This document shows positions 16,176 to 23,617 of a stretch of DNA of 25,870 nucleotides, in pieces. The translations under genes and the position numbers were made by a program. The notes under the pieces are model-generated. The model saw only the letters and a list, made by a program, of their open reading frames with translations. It did not search any database and was not told where the DNA came from. The stretch's first letter is position 1; each line of letters opens with the position of its first letter. This stretch comes from Anaerolineae bacterium (GTDB lineage Bacteria; Chloroflexota; Anaerolineae; J102), in assembly GCA_026985975.1 (NCBI GenBank), contig JALSPL010000496.1, forward strand, positions 1 to 25,870, written 5' to 3'.

Positions 16176-17057
16176 TCAGCCGAAATAATGCTCCAGCGCC
16201 ACGACCATGTGGGCGGTGGCGTAGCTGTTGTTGAGAGTGAAGATGTGGATGCCGGGGACGCCAGCATCCAGAAGTTCACCGGCCTGATCGATAGCCGCGG
16301 CGATTCCGGCCATCTGCTGATCGGACGAGCCATCGGGAAAAGCCACCAGGGTTTTGGTCAGATCGGCAGGGATTTTAGCGCCGCAAAGCCTGGTGATGCG
16401 GTCGATCTGAGAATACTTGGTGATGGGAAGGATGCCCGGCACGATGGGAACGGTCACGCCCGCTCTGACGGCCATATCACGAAAACGGAAGAAGTCGGCA
16501 TTGTCGTAAAAAAGCTGGGTAATCACCAGATCCGCGCCCGCATCCACCTTCTGCTTGAGATGCTGAATGCTCAGGGCCATATCCCGGGTCTCGACATGTC
16601 CTTCGGGATATCCCGCCACAGCCAGCGAGATAGCGTCGCCATAGGTTTCCTTGAGAAAAGCCACCAATTGCCAGGCGTATGTAAAACCATCGGCGGCGGG
16701 GCGAAAGGCGGACTCGCCGCGGGGGGGATCGCCGCGCAGCGCCACCAGGTTTTCTGCGCCCTCGGCGATGGCCCGATCTACATACGCCCGCACGCTCTTC
16801 CGGCTGGCCCCGACGCACGTAAAATGAGGCGCGGTGGTGACCTCGTATTGTTGACGGATATCTCTGACCAATGACAATGTATTGGTTTGGGCGGCGCCCC
16901 CCGCGCCATAAGTGACCGAAACAAAGCCCACAGGATATTGCATTAATCGCACCAGCTCCGCATCAAGATGGGCCCGCCCCTTGGAGGTTTTGGGCGGAAA
17001 AAGTTCGATGGAGAGAACGGGGCGACGGCTTTGCTGATAGATATCACGGAATTTCAT
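16176..17057 (-). CDS. metF: Methylenetetrahydrofolate reductase
   Basis: The 293-residue TIM-barrel flavoenzyme reduces 5,10-methylene-THF to 5-methyl-THF for methionine synthesis. The N-terminal LSIELFPPKT (residues 15-24) contains the catalytic glutamate, and ALRGDPP near residues 111-117 is the conserved FAD/folate-site loop. Length is that of the bacterial short form. The start at 17057 matches the family; a longer frame opens at 17159 but would overlap the methyltransferase gene. It lies 46 nt downstream of that gene in the same direction and probably closes the infC operon. Confidence 0.95.
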   Translation of the reverse strand: MKFRDIYQQSRRPVLSIELFPPKTSKGRAHLDAELVRLMQYPVGFVSVTYGAGGAAQTNTLSLVRDIRQQYEVTTAPHFTCVGASRKSVRAYVDRAIAEGAENLVALRGDPPRGESAFRPAADGFTYAWQLVAFLKETYGDAISLAVAGYPEGHVETRDMALSIQHLKQKVDAGADLVITQLFYDNADFFRFRDMAVRAGVTVPIVPGILPITKYSQIDRITRLCGAKIPADLTKTLVAFPDGSSDQQMAGIAAAIDQAGELLDAGVPGIHIFTLNNSYATAHMVVALEHYFG

Positions 17058-17103
17058 AAAGACGTCCAGGGTGAGGGATGGGGTGGGTGCAAAAATTTGA
17101 AAT

Positions 17104-17880
17104 TTACAGGCGCTGCCGAGCGGCTTCGAAGAGGATGACGCTGCCCGCCACCGCGACATTCAACGATTCGACGCCGCGGGCCATGGGGACGGCAACAGCC
17201 TCGACTCCCGGCCATTGATCAACAATCCCCGCCCGCTCGGTCTCTCCGCCCAGAATCAAAGCGCTGGGCCGTGACCAATCGACGTCAGTATAAGTCAGCT
17301 CGCCGCGGGCGTCCGCAAAATAAACGGAGCGTTCCGGCAACCAGGCCCGCACCTGTGCGACAGATTTCGCTTCGCGAAGGGCGATGCGGAAATGTGCGCC
17401 CATTCCTGCACGCAGCGCCTTGGGCGACCAGGGATCGGTCACGCCGGGCATGAGGATAACCTGTTCGGCATCCGCGGCGGCCGCGGAGCGCAACAAGGCG
17501 CCCAGATTGCCGGGATCCCGCACGCCATCCAGCACCAGCGCCAGGCCCGCATTGCCGGGCGGCAGTTGCGGAATGGCCGTAACGGCTGCAACCCCTTGAG
17601 ACGAGACCGTGTCGCTAATGCTGGCAAAGAGCGCTGGCTCGACGCGCAAAAGCTGCGCCCCCGTCTCCGCCGCCAGCGCCAACAGTCGGGCGCGCCGCTG
17701 TTCGGCCTCGGGCGTAAAGAAAAAAAGCGCCGGGGAAAATCCGGCGCTCATACTGTCAGCAATCAGGCGTTCGCCTTCAAGTAGTATCTGTTGCTGTTTG
17801 CGCCGGATGCGCCGTCTTTGCAAAGATCGGGCGAGTTTAAGACGGGGATTGGCGGCGCTGGAAATATCGACGATGTGCAT
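17104..17880 (-). CDS. TrmH/SpoU-family 2'-O-ribose RNA methyltransferase
   Basis: The 258-residue product has an N-terminal RNA-binding L30e-like domain and a knotted SPOUT domain with motif 1 DGVRDPGNLG (118-127), motif 2 ILGGETE (209-215) and motif 3 VPMARGVESLNVAVA (231-245). It transfers a methyl group from S-adenosylmethionine to a ribose in rRNA or tRNA; the exact nucleotide (RlmB/TsnR-like) cannot be told. It begins 18 nt after rplT, an arrangement common in bacteria (infC-rpmI-rplT-spoU). Confidence 0.93.
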   Translation of the reverse strand: MHIVDISSAANPRLKLARSLQRRRIRRKQQQILLEGERLIADSMSAGFSPALFFFTPEAEQRRARLLALAAETGAQLLRVEPALFASISDTVSSQGVAAVTAIPQLPPGNAGLALVLDGVRDPGNLGALLRSAAAADAEQVILMPGVTDPWSPKALRAGMGAHFRIALREAKSVAQVRAWLPERSVYFADARGELTYTDVDWSRPSALILGGETERAGIVDQWPGVEAVAVPMARGVESLNVAVAGSVILFEAARQRL

Positions 17881-17898
17881 TTCCAGGAGAATGCAGGC

Positions 17899-18255
17899 CT
17901 AGCTGAGGGACTGCCGGGCCACCTGGGCCACGGCCTCGAAGGCTTTAGGCTCATTCATCGCCAGATCGGCCAGGATCTTGCGATCGAGCTGAACATCGGC
18001 CTGCTTGAGCCCATACATGAATTTGCTATAACTCATGCCATTCTGGCGACTGGCGGCATTGATGCGGGTGATCCACAGACGACGGAAATCGCGTTTGCGA
18101 CGGCGGCGATCGCGATAAGCGTACACATGGGCGTGAATCATGGATTCATTGGCGGTCTTGAAAAGCCGATGCCGGGCGCCGTAATGACCTTTGGTGAGCT
18201 TGAGAATTTTCTTATGTCGGACACGGGCGGTAACGCCACGTTTTACGCGTGTCAT
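17899..18255 (-). CDS. rplT: 50S ribosomal protein L20
   Basis: The 118-residue basic protein begins MTRVKRGV and contains GHYGARHRLFK and RDRRRRKRDFRRLWI, the classical L20 signature, with the C-terminal QNGMSYSKFMYGL segment. It binds 23S rRNA early in large-subunit assembly. It is third in the infC-rpmI-rplT block, 44 nt after rpmI, with GAGG upstream. In other bacteria L20 represses this operon by binding its mRNA. Confidence 0.98.
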   Translation of the reverse strand: MTRVKRGVTARVRHKKILKLTKGHYGARHRLFKTANESMIHAHVYAYRDRRRRKRDFRRLWITRINAASRQNGMSYSKFMYGLKQADVQLDRKILADLAMNEPKAFEAVAQVARQSLS

Positions 18256-18299
18256 GGGAACCTCGTTTTAGGACTTTGATTTGAGACGGGGGCGCTTGA

Positions 18300-18503
18300 T
18301 TATTTGAGATAGGGGGCCAGTTTTTGCAATCGACGTTTGTGGCTCAGATTCTCATCGGTGAGAAGTTTGTCGAACTGGCGTTTGCTGCGTTTGGGGCTGC
18401 GGCGCTTGAGATGGCCTTTTCCTTGCTTGTGGCGTCGCAGTTTCCCGTTGGCAGAGAGCTTGAACCGCTTGGCGGCTCCTTTATACGTCTTGATTTTAGG
18501 CAT
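18300..18503 (-). CDS. rpmI: 50S ribosomal protein L35
   Basis: The 67-residue basic protein begins MPKIKTYKGAAKRFKL and contains HLKRRSPKRSKRQ, typical for L35. AGGAG lies 7 nt before the ATG. It is 82 nt after infC and 44 nt before rplT. Confidence 0.98.
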   Translation of the reverse strand: MPKIKTYKGAAKRFKLSANGKLRRHKQGKGHLKRRSPKRSKRQFDKLLTDENLSHKRRLQKLAPYLK

Positions 18504-18585
18504 TTTATAACTCCTGACAAGTAAAAAGGGAGCTCCTCAATAGAGCAGCACCCTCTAAGATAATTGTGTACGGAAGTGCTGGAAT

Positions 18586-19218
18586 TTAGCCGGTTTTTTC
18601 AGATTTCGGCCTGACATCCTTTTTCTGAGGGGCGGGTTTTGCCGACGCCGTCTTTTTGACTGGCTTGCCTTTGGAAAGAGGAGCCAGAATCATCAGCAGG
18701 CTGCGCCCTTCCATATTGGGGCGGATTTCAACTTCGCCGACATCGGCCAGGCGGGCTGCAAAGTCCTGCAGGATTTTGAGCGCCACCTGCGGATGCTGTA
18801 TCTCGCGGCCGCGAAAACGCAAGCGAACCTTGACCTTGGCGCCGCTCTCCAAAAACTTGCGGGCCTGACGCACACGAACATCAGTATCGTGTTCACTGGT
18901 CTTGGGACGCAGGCGAACTTCTTTGATCTCGATTTGTTTTTGCGCTTTTCGCGCCTGACGCTCCCGTTTGGTTTGCTCGTACTGATATTTTCCGTAGTCG
19001 ATCAGGCGGCAAACAGGAGGCTTGGCGCTGGGAGCAACTTCGACCAGATCCAGCTCGCGTTCTCGGGCAAGCCGCATGGCTTCGGAGGGCGTCATGACCC
19101 CCAACTGTTTGCCAGTTTCATCAATGACCCGAATTTGGGGAGCTCTGATCTGTTCGTTGATACGCGTACGCGGCGTACGACGTACATTTCTTCGTTGATT
19201 ACTTTTCCGCTTGGCTAT
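18586..19218 (-). CDS. infC: Translation initiation factor IF-3, probable AUA start
   Basis: The C-terminal domain and most of the N-terminal domain are plain (VMTPSEAMRLARERELDL, KPPVCRLIDYGKYQYEQ, KVRLRFRGREI). A complete IF-3 also needs the RINEQIRAPQIRVID segment, which is encoded upstream of the first conventional start (TTG at 19104). Reading that frame back to an upstream TAG finds no ATG, GTG or TTG. An ATA at 19216-19218 lies 9 nt after AGGAG and gives a 210-residue protein. Rare AUU/AUC/AUA starts are the known hallmark of infC, letting IF-3 repress its own synthesis. The Lys/Pro-rich tail (about 185-210) is longer than usual. Confidence 0.93.
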   Translation of the reverse strand: MAKRKSNQRRNVRRTPRTRINEQIRAPQIRVIDETGKQLGVMTPSEAMRLARERELDLVEVAPSAKPPVCRLIDYGKYQYEQTKRERQARKAQKQIEIKEVRLRPKTSEHDTDVRVRQARKFLESGAKVKVRLRFRGREIQHPQVALKILQDFAARLADVGEVEIRPNMEGRSLLMILAPLSKGKPVKKTASAKPAPQKKDVRPKSEKTG

Positions 19219-19285
19219 GTTGCCTTTCTCCTGTTGTGTTGCGGTGGTGACAAAAAGAATACACTTTTGCGGCTAAAAACTCACA

Positions 19286-19318
19286 CAATCGCAAGATATG
19301 AGGAGTGATTTGCGATTG
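19286..19318 (-). promoter_or_regulatory. Hairpin at the start of the infC leader
   Basis: CAATCGCAA (19310-19318 on the minus strand) pairs perfectly with TTGCGATTG (19286-19294) around a 15-nt loop. It lies at the very start of the predicted infC transcript. A downstream ACACAA just before the ribosome site could pair with TTGTGT of the right arm, so an alternative fold is possible. No match to a known L20 leader can be claimed. Confidence 0.45.
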
Positions 19319-19321
19319 GCA

Positions 19322-19351
19322 AGCATACCATAATAAGATACGAATGGTCAA
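19322..19351 (-). promoter_or_regulatory. Promoter of the infC-rpmI-rplT operon
   Basis: On the minus strand TTGACC (19346-19351) and TATGCT (19322-19327) are 18 bp apart, with TGG before the -10. The -35 overlaps the stop codon of comF, so the operon can be transcribed separately from comF. The predicted leader is about 100 nt. Confidence 0.6.
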
Positions 19352-20169
19352 ATATGAGAGGGGGGCGGATCAAACGTCGATTGTTTGCGGTGGCTATCCC
19401 AAAGCAAAAATGCTTCGGCCGCGGTCAGGCCCGCTGAATCAACAGGAAGAACGGTGTTGACATGGGCTCGGGCCACGGTCAGGGCCCAGATATCGCCCGC
19501 TCCGGCCTGGCGCAAAGCCCGACCGCAGGCCCGCAATGTGGCTCCGGTGGTGGCCACGTCGTCGATGAGGAGTAATGTCTCGCCATGCAGCCGAACGCCA
19601 TCGACAGGGGCGAAAGCATCCGCGACATTTTGCAGACGCTGATGTCGATTCAGTTGGGCTTGCGGACGGGTGTAGCGAATGCGCTGCACCAGATCAGAAC
19701 GCAGAGGAATGGTCAGCTTTTTCGAGACTTCCGCCGCCAGCAGTTCACTTTGATTGAACCCACGGGCCGCCAGTTTTTCAGGATGAAGGGGAACAGGAAC
19801 CAATCCCGCAAAAGCAAGCGGGCGCTCCTGAATATACCCCACAAGGTAGCGGGCCAGAATGGGCGCCAGGGGGCGGACGTTATGGTATTTCAGGCTGCGG
19901 ATTCCCTGGGCGATGGGGCCGTTATAAAAGAAAACGCCGCGAATGCCGCGTAGCGGCTCGGGCGGATCCTGACGACAGTGCTGACACAGGCCGCGAAGGG
20001 TGAGCGGATTGCCGCAGCGAATACAAATGCTATCGCCGACGGGTTGCGTTTCATGCTGACAGGCGTCGCACAGCCATGACCCCAACCGTCCGCAATAAAC
20101 GCATCGGGGCGGGAAAACAACATCCAGAACCGGACGAAGTCGAGCGCCGAGGGCTGAAAGAAACCGCAT
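19348..20169 (-). CDS. comF: ComF-family phosphoribosyltransferase-like protein
   Basis: The 273-residue product has an N-terminal pair of zinc-ribbon-like cysteine clusters (Cys23, 26, 34, 37 and Cys49, 52, 62, 65). A phosphoribosyltransferase domain follows, with the PRPP loop LIDDVATTGAT at 201-211 and RGFNQSELLA at 136-145. ComF proteins take part in uptake of transforming DNA in naturally competent bacteria; other competence genes are not in view, so the biological role here is presumed. A ~35-residue tail after the catalytic domain is unusual. The 151-bp element lies directly upstream. Confidence 0.92.
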   Translation of the reverse strand: MRFLSALGARLRPVLDVVFPPRCVYCGRLGSWLCDACQHETQPVGDSICIRCGNPLTLRGLCQHCRQDPPEPLRGIRGVFFYNGPIAQGIRSLKYHNVRPLAPILARYLVGYIQERPLAFAGLVPVPLHPEKLAARGFNQSELLAAEVSKKLTIPLRSDLVQRIRYTRPQAQLNRHQRLQNVADAFAPVDGVRLHGETLLLIDDVATTGATLRACGRALRQAGAGDIWALTVARAHVNTVLPVDSAGLTAAEAFLLWDSHRKQSTFDPPPSHI

Positions 20170-20206
20170 GGTGACAGAAAAGACGGTTTTTCAGTGGAAA
20201 AATTTT

Positions 20207-20357
20207 GGATCGCCTGAAAAAAGCTTTGTCTCACGCCAAGTCGCAAGGACGCAAAGGAAAATATCAGGGTTTCGCCAAGAAAATATGGCTGAAACCCCAC
20301 CATTTTCGCTGTTTTCTCTATCGTCGCTGCTGATCTCGACCTTTTTTCAGTGGAGCC
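20207..20357 (+). mobile_element. 151-bp terminal-inverted-repeat element, copy B
   Basis: It begins GGATCGCCTGAAAAAAGC and ends CTTTTTTCAGTGGAGCC, which are imperfect inverted repeats. Inside are period-8 CGCAAAGG-type units and GGCTGAAACCCCACCATT. Length is identical to copies A and C. A further partial end (GTTTTTCAGTGGA) lies just outside at 20186-20198. It sits upstream of comF and may have displaced its promoter. No ORF. Confidence 0.75.
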
Positions 20358-20426
20358 AATTTTGTAACTGCGCAGATCAGGCTTTTTGCGCCATCTGCGT
20401 GTTTTTTACGGAATAGTGACGAAATT

Positions 20427-20591
20427 TTATTGGGGAAACCAGGTGTTCAGCAAATCGAAAATGAATGCTCTCAGATCATCCCCCAAAATAAGTAAAATAG
20501 CGAGGACGACGATGGCGATGAGCAGGAGGATGAGCGCAAATTCGATAATACCCTGGCCACTGGTGGAAGGGGCGGGCGATTGTCGGGACAT
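20427..20591 (-). CDS. Flp/Fap-type (type IVb) pilin-like small protein
   Basis: The 54-residue product has a short polar N-terminus, then GQGIIEFALILLLIAIVVLA (residues 12-31), a pilin-like GQG-xx-EF motif followed by an unbroken hydrophobic helix, and a short amphipathic tail ending NTWFPQ. In Flp pilins the prepilin peptidase cuts just before such a segment and the glutamate guides assembly. No tad/cpa secretion gene is nearby, so it is an orphan. The ATG is 20 nt downstream of the stop of the DPM1-like gene, with no ribosome site, so coupling to that gene is likely. Confidence 0.75.
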   Translation of the reverse strand: MSRQSPAPSTSGQGIIEFALILLLIAIVVLAILLILGDDLRAFIFDLLNTWFPQ

Positions 20592-20611
20592 AGGGATTTC
20601 GAGGGGTGCGA

Positions 20612-21388
20612 TTATGACGGATCGGAGGGACGAAGACGATCGGTCTGGCGAGGAGGCGGCTTGATCGCGGGCGCAGCGCCATGGCTAAAGGCCAGGCGAA
20701 AAACAGTGCCTGCTGCATGAAATATCTCTTTCTGTGATATTTTGGAGGCGCCGCGGCGACGATCGGTGAAAACGATGGGCGTTTCGGCCACAGAAAAACC
20801 GGCTTTCTGCACCCGCCAGAGCATCTCCAGCAGATAAGAATAGCCATCAGCCCGGATGCTGTGCGGATCTACCGCCTCCAGCACGGCAGCCCGATAGCAT
20901 CGAAATCCGGCGGTGCAGTCGTGAGCATGCAGCCCCAGGACAGACCGGGCGAACAGATTGGCGCCATGGCTGAGCAGCCGCCGATGCAGGCCCCACAGAC
21001 GAACGCCGCCGCCGGGCACATAACGCGAGCCAATAGCCAGATCGCAGGTCTCGGTAAGACGAAGCAACGCCGGGATGTAGCGAGGATTATGTGAGAAATC
21101 CGCATCCATGGTTATGATGCGATCATAACCGTGTTGCAGAGCATGGGTAAAGCCGGCTGTGTAGGCTGTGCCCAGCCCCAGTTTGGCTGTGCGATGAATG
21201 ACCTGCACGCGCGAGTTTTTTTCGGCAATGGCGTCGACCACCTCGCCGGTGCCGTCAGGCGAATTGTCGTCAACGATGAGGACGTCAACGTTTTCCTCAA
21301 GGCTCAGTATGCGCTCGAGCAGGGGTGAAACGTTTTCCGCCTCATTGTAGGTGGGAACAATGACGATGGTTTGAAAAGATGAATTCAT
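20612..21388 (-). CDS. Polyprenol-phosphate mannosyltransferase-like GT2 (DPM1 family)
   Basis: The 258-residue GT-A enzyme carries IVIVPTYNEAEN (8-19), VDDNSPDGTGE (39-49), the DxD-type MDADFSHNP (94-102), GSRYVPGG (120-127) and DCTAGFRCY (157-165). There are no C-terminal membrane helices, as in the short DPM1 form. It should transfer mannose from GDP-mannose (or a similar sugar) to polyprenyl phosphate at the cytoplasmic membrane face, feeding GT-C enzymes such as the DUF2723 protein. Start is uncertain: 21388 fits the family, but an extended -10 box ends 9 nt before an in-frame ATG at 21469, which would add 27 residues in a leaderless transcript. Confidence 0.9.
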   Translation of the reverse strand: MNSSFQTIVIVPTYNEAENVSPLLERILSLEENVDVLIVDDNSPDGTGEVVDAIAEKNSRVQVIHRTAKLGLGTAYTAGFTHALQHGYDRIITMDADFSHNPRYIPALLRLTETCDLAIGSRYVPGGGVRLWGLHRRLLSHGANLFARSVLGLHAHDCTAGFRCYRAAVLEAVDPHSIRADGYSYLLEMLWRVQKAGFSVAETPIVFTDRRRGASKISQKEIFHAAGTVFRLAFSHGAAPAIKPPPRQTDRLRPSDPS

Positions 21389-21478
21389 AAAAGTTAACGA
21401 CAAAACGCATTTTTGCGTTTGGATATTCTCGTCTGAAACGAGACGCTGCCGGATAGATGGCGGCATCATAACCGCGTC

Positions 21479-21487
21479 ATTCTAGCA
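21479..21487 (-). promoter_or_regulatory. Extended -10 promoter of the DPM1-like gene
   Basis: TGC-TAGAAT, preceded by TTG, on the minus strand, ending 9 nt before ATGATG at 21464-21469. Nearly identical to the box at 530-538. If translation starts at 21388, the leader contains a perfect 7-bp hairpin (AAACGCA-AAAA-TGCGTTT) about 11 nt before that start. Confidence 0.5.
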
Positions 21488-21883
21488 CAAGAGCGGGCGA
21501 GTTCTCAAACCATTGACTGAGGATACTGTTCACTGGTTATTGTTTTGGGGCTTCGCCCCAGTTCGAAATGCCCCGGCCGATGACAGTTTCTTTGTTGTAT
21601 TTGTTTTCTTCGTGGTATGCTTCAAGGCACCGGGGAGCATGAGGCGTTCATCATACAATCCCGGTCCTCTTCTATTCTGGAGTCTGGCAAAAATGAAATT
21701 ACGCCTGGATTCGTAGGCATCATATCCAATGATCTGACGAAAATAGACCACAGGACGAAGATTGACGAAAAAGAATCGTCACTTTTCGTCTACATTCGTC
21801 CATTTTCGTCTCACGGGAAGAGATTATCAGTAACAATCCGAGTGAAATTGCGTTCAAAGCAAAAAACGCCAGTGTCCCACCTT
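21488..21883. other. Gene-free stretch with several repeat fragments
   Basis: No convincing gene is present. The stretch holds a short GC hairpin (TGGGGCTTCGCCCCA, near 21555) without a T-tract. It also holds a period-8 run on the minus strand near 21590-21615 beginning CCACGAAG, and the decamer inverted array at 21736-21810. Confidence 0.5.
21736..21810. repeat. Decamer inverted-array element (GACGAAAATG type)
   Basis: The right arm, read on the minus strand, consists of 10-nt units starting GACGAAAATG, GACGAATGTA and GACGAAAAGT. The left arm has the same units in the opposite orientation, one of them shortened. The layout matches the ATCTGCG decamer element at 2465-2562 with a different unit sequence. 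Confidence 0.6.
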
Positions 21884-22084
21884 ATGACGCAAAAAGTTCT
21901 TGTCACGCTGCGCAAACAAAAATGGGAGGTCGAGCCGGAGCAAAGCGCCCGGCAGGTTCTGGCATCTCTCGACCTGGACCCCGAACGCTTTCTCCTCATC
22001 CTCAATGGCGAGATGGTGCAGGAGGACGCCTGGCTGCGCGCGGGCGATCATCTCAAGCTGGCGGCCATCATCTCCGGCGGCTAA
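21884..22084 (+). CDS. ThiS/MoaD-like ubiquitin-fold sulfur-carrier protein
   Basis: The 66-residue product is a short beta-grasp protein with an EQSARQVLASLDLDPERFLL helix-strand pattern, NGEMV, LRAGDHLKLAAIISGG, and the C-terminal Gly-Gly needed for adenylation and thiocarboxylation. The start at 21884 removes an artificial upstream extension through repeats. Such proteins supply sulfur for thiamine, molybdopterin or tRNA thiolation; which one cannot be told because no thiG, thiF or moaE is adjacent. It is flanked by repeats on both sides and has no ribosome site. Confidence 0.85.
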   Translation: MTQKVLVTLRKQKWEVEPEQSARQVLASLDLDPERFLLILNGEMVQEDAWLRAGDHLKLAAIISGG

Positions 22085-22101
22085 CGCCAATCCAGAAAGA
22101 T

Positions 22102-22252
22102 GGATCGCCTGAAAAAAGCTTTATCTCACGCAAAGACGCCGAGGCGCAAAGAGAAATATCAAGGTTTAGCCAAGAAAGTCTGGCTGAAACCCCACCATTC
22201 TTGCTGTTTTCCCGCACGTCATTGCTGACTCAGGCCTTTTTTCAGGGGAGCC
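22102..22252 (+). mobile_element. 151-bp terminal-inverted-repeat element, copy C
   Basis: Starts GGATCGCCTGAAAAAAGC and ends CCTTTTTTCAGGGGAGCC; the two ends are inverted copies over most of 18 bp. The inner octamer-type core (CGCAAAGA) is followed by GGCTGAAACCCCACCATT and GCTGTTTTC, as in copy B. It lies between the convergent thiS-like and phosphoribosyltransferase genes. No ORF. Confidence 0.75.
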
Positions 22253-22265
22253 AAAGATAATAGCG

Positions 22266-22766
22266 CTACGAGAGATAGAGGTCGGGGACGAGTTGGGCGA
22301 AATCGGGCCCGCGGTCGATCTCCCAGGGATACACGATCCAGCGATCGGTGATAGCGCCGTAGAAATCGGGCTGACGGTCGGGAAAACGGGAGCGACCGGG
22401 CTTGTAGTGCAGCACGCAGGTGGCGGGTTTGCCGCCCGCGGCCTCGACGCGACCCCGCACGGTGTTGATGGTGCGACCGCTGTCCCACACATCATCCACG
22501 ATCAGCACCTTGCGCCCGCGCAGCAGCGCGTCGCTGGGAAATTGCAGAAAAGTGGGCCAGGCCAGCTCCTGCACGTCGGGCGCGGCGGGAAACGCCACCG
22601 CAGCGATGAGTACATCGCGAATATCCAGCGCCTCGGCCAGAATCCCGCCCAAAACGATGCCGCCGCGGGTAATGATGAGCAACGCGTCGAATTGTCCGGC
22701 GATCTGGGGCAGCAGAATATCGGCCAGCGCGTCTATGTCCTGCCAGGAAAGCGCTTCGCGTTCCAT
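22266..22766 (-). CDS. Purine-type phosphoribosyltransferase (xanthine/hypoxanthine PRTase-like)
   Basis: The 166-residue type I phosphoribosyltransferase has ITRGGIVLGGILAEAL at 32-47, the PRPP loop VLIVDDVWDSGRT (87-99) and a C-terminal WIVYPWE (143-149) as in the Gpt/COG2236 group. It probably salvages a purine base with PRPP, but the hood region is too short to assign the base. The ATG at 22766 follows the TPR gene's stop by 5 nt, and that stop (TAGGAAG) doubles as ribosome site; a GTG at 22781 is an alternative. Last gene of the minus-strand operon. Confidence 0.85.
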   Translation of the reverse strand: MEREALSWQDIDALADILLPQIAGQFDALLIITRGGIVLGGILAEALDIRDVLIAAVAFPAAPDVQELAWPTFLQFPSDALLRGRKVLIVDDVWDSGRTINTVRGRVEAAGGKPATCVLHYKPGRSRFPDRQPDFYGAITDRWIVYPWEIDRGPDFAQLVPDLYLS

Positions 22767-22771
22767 GCTTC

Positions 22772-23617
22772 CTACTTCCACCGTCCGGTCTTGATGGCGA
22801 CGATCAGCTTGTTTTCCAGGGCTGTCAGCGCTTTGTCAGCATCATAATGGCTGGCGACTTCATCCAGATCGGCCAGATGCTGCTGCAATTCGGCGTCGCC
22901 GCGATCCTGGCGTCGGGCCTGTTTGTATAGCTCGATGGCCTGCTCGCGTTCGCCTTGCAGCCATGCGGTCAGGGCCAGGTTGTAGCGGGCCCGCAGATAG
23001 GAGTCATCCTTTTCCAGGCAGGTCGTCAATTCCTCTGTGGCGGCGTCCAACTCGCCCCGCAGGATGTCGATGTAGCCCATGTTGTTGTAGACATCGGCCC
23101 GTTCGGAGTCCAGCTCCAGAATGCGGGCGAAGGCTTTGTGCGCATCCTCCAGGCGATCCGCTTCGTAGTAGAGATAACCCAGCGCCACAAAGGCGTTTTC
23201 GTTTTCAGCGCCCGCGGCCAGCGCTTTTTCCAGCGTCTCGATGGCCAGCTCGTTCTTGCCGGCGCGGTAATAAGTGAAACCCAGCGCCGACAGATAATTA
23301 GGATCTTCGGGCGCAGCGGCCGCGGCCACCCGCAGATTCTCCTCGGCCTGGGGCAAAAGCCCCTGATCCGATTGCAGCACGCCCAACTGATAACGCGGGG
23401 CGGGATCCTCCGGATCCAACTCGATGGCCCGTTTGAACGCCCGCATAGCGTCTCGGGGCTGATCCAGCGACAGATAAGTCATGCCCAGCGCCGTCTGCAC
23501 GGGCGCCGTTTGCGGTAGATCGGGGGCCAGCCGCCGCAGCGCCTTGCGCGCGGCCCTGGGATCTTGTTCCACCTGCGAGGCGATAGCTTCAAGTTGTGAA
23601 AGAGATGCGTCAGTCAT
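22772..23617 (-). CDS. Tetratricopeptide-repeat protein
   Basis: The 281-residue, soluble, all-helical product has about seven consecutive 34-residue TPR units, including the recurring A-x-x-x-LG-x-x-Y and DP signatures. Such proteins are scaffolds; partners are unknown. The start at 23617 has GAGGAA 5 nt upstream and overlaps the GT2 stop codon by 8 nt, so translation is coupled. A longer frame up to 23662 is not needed. Confidence 0.88.
   Translation of the reverse strand: MTDASLSQLEAIASQVEQDPRAARKALRRLAPDLPQTAPVQTALGMTYLSLDQPRDAMRAFKRAIELDPEDPAPRYQLGVLQSDQGLLPQAEENLRVAAAAAPEDPNYLSALGFTYYRAGKNELAIETLEKALAAGAENENAFVALGYLYYEADRLEDAHKAFARILELDSERADVYNNMGYIDILRGELDAATEELTTCLEKDDSYLRARYNLALTAWLQGEREQAIELYKQARRQDRGDAELQQHLADLDEVASHYDADKALTALENKLIVAIKTGRWK

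Noticed and set aside
21553..21569. TGGGGCTTCGCCCCA hairpin as a terminator
   Set aside because: No T-tract follows on either strand and no gene ends directly before it.
21617..21883. N-terminal extension of the ThiS/MoaD-like frame
   Set aside because: It would translate the decamer hairpin repeat; the ubiquitin-fold domain begins at 21884.
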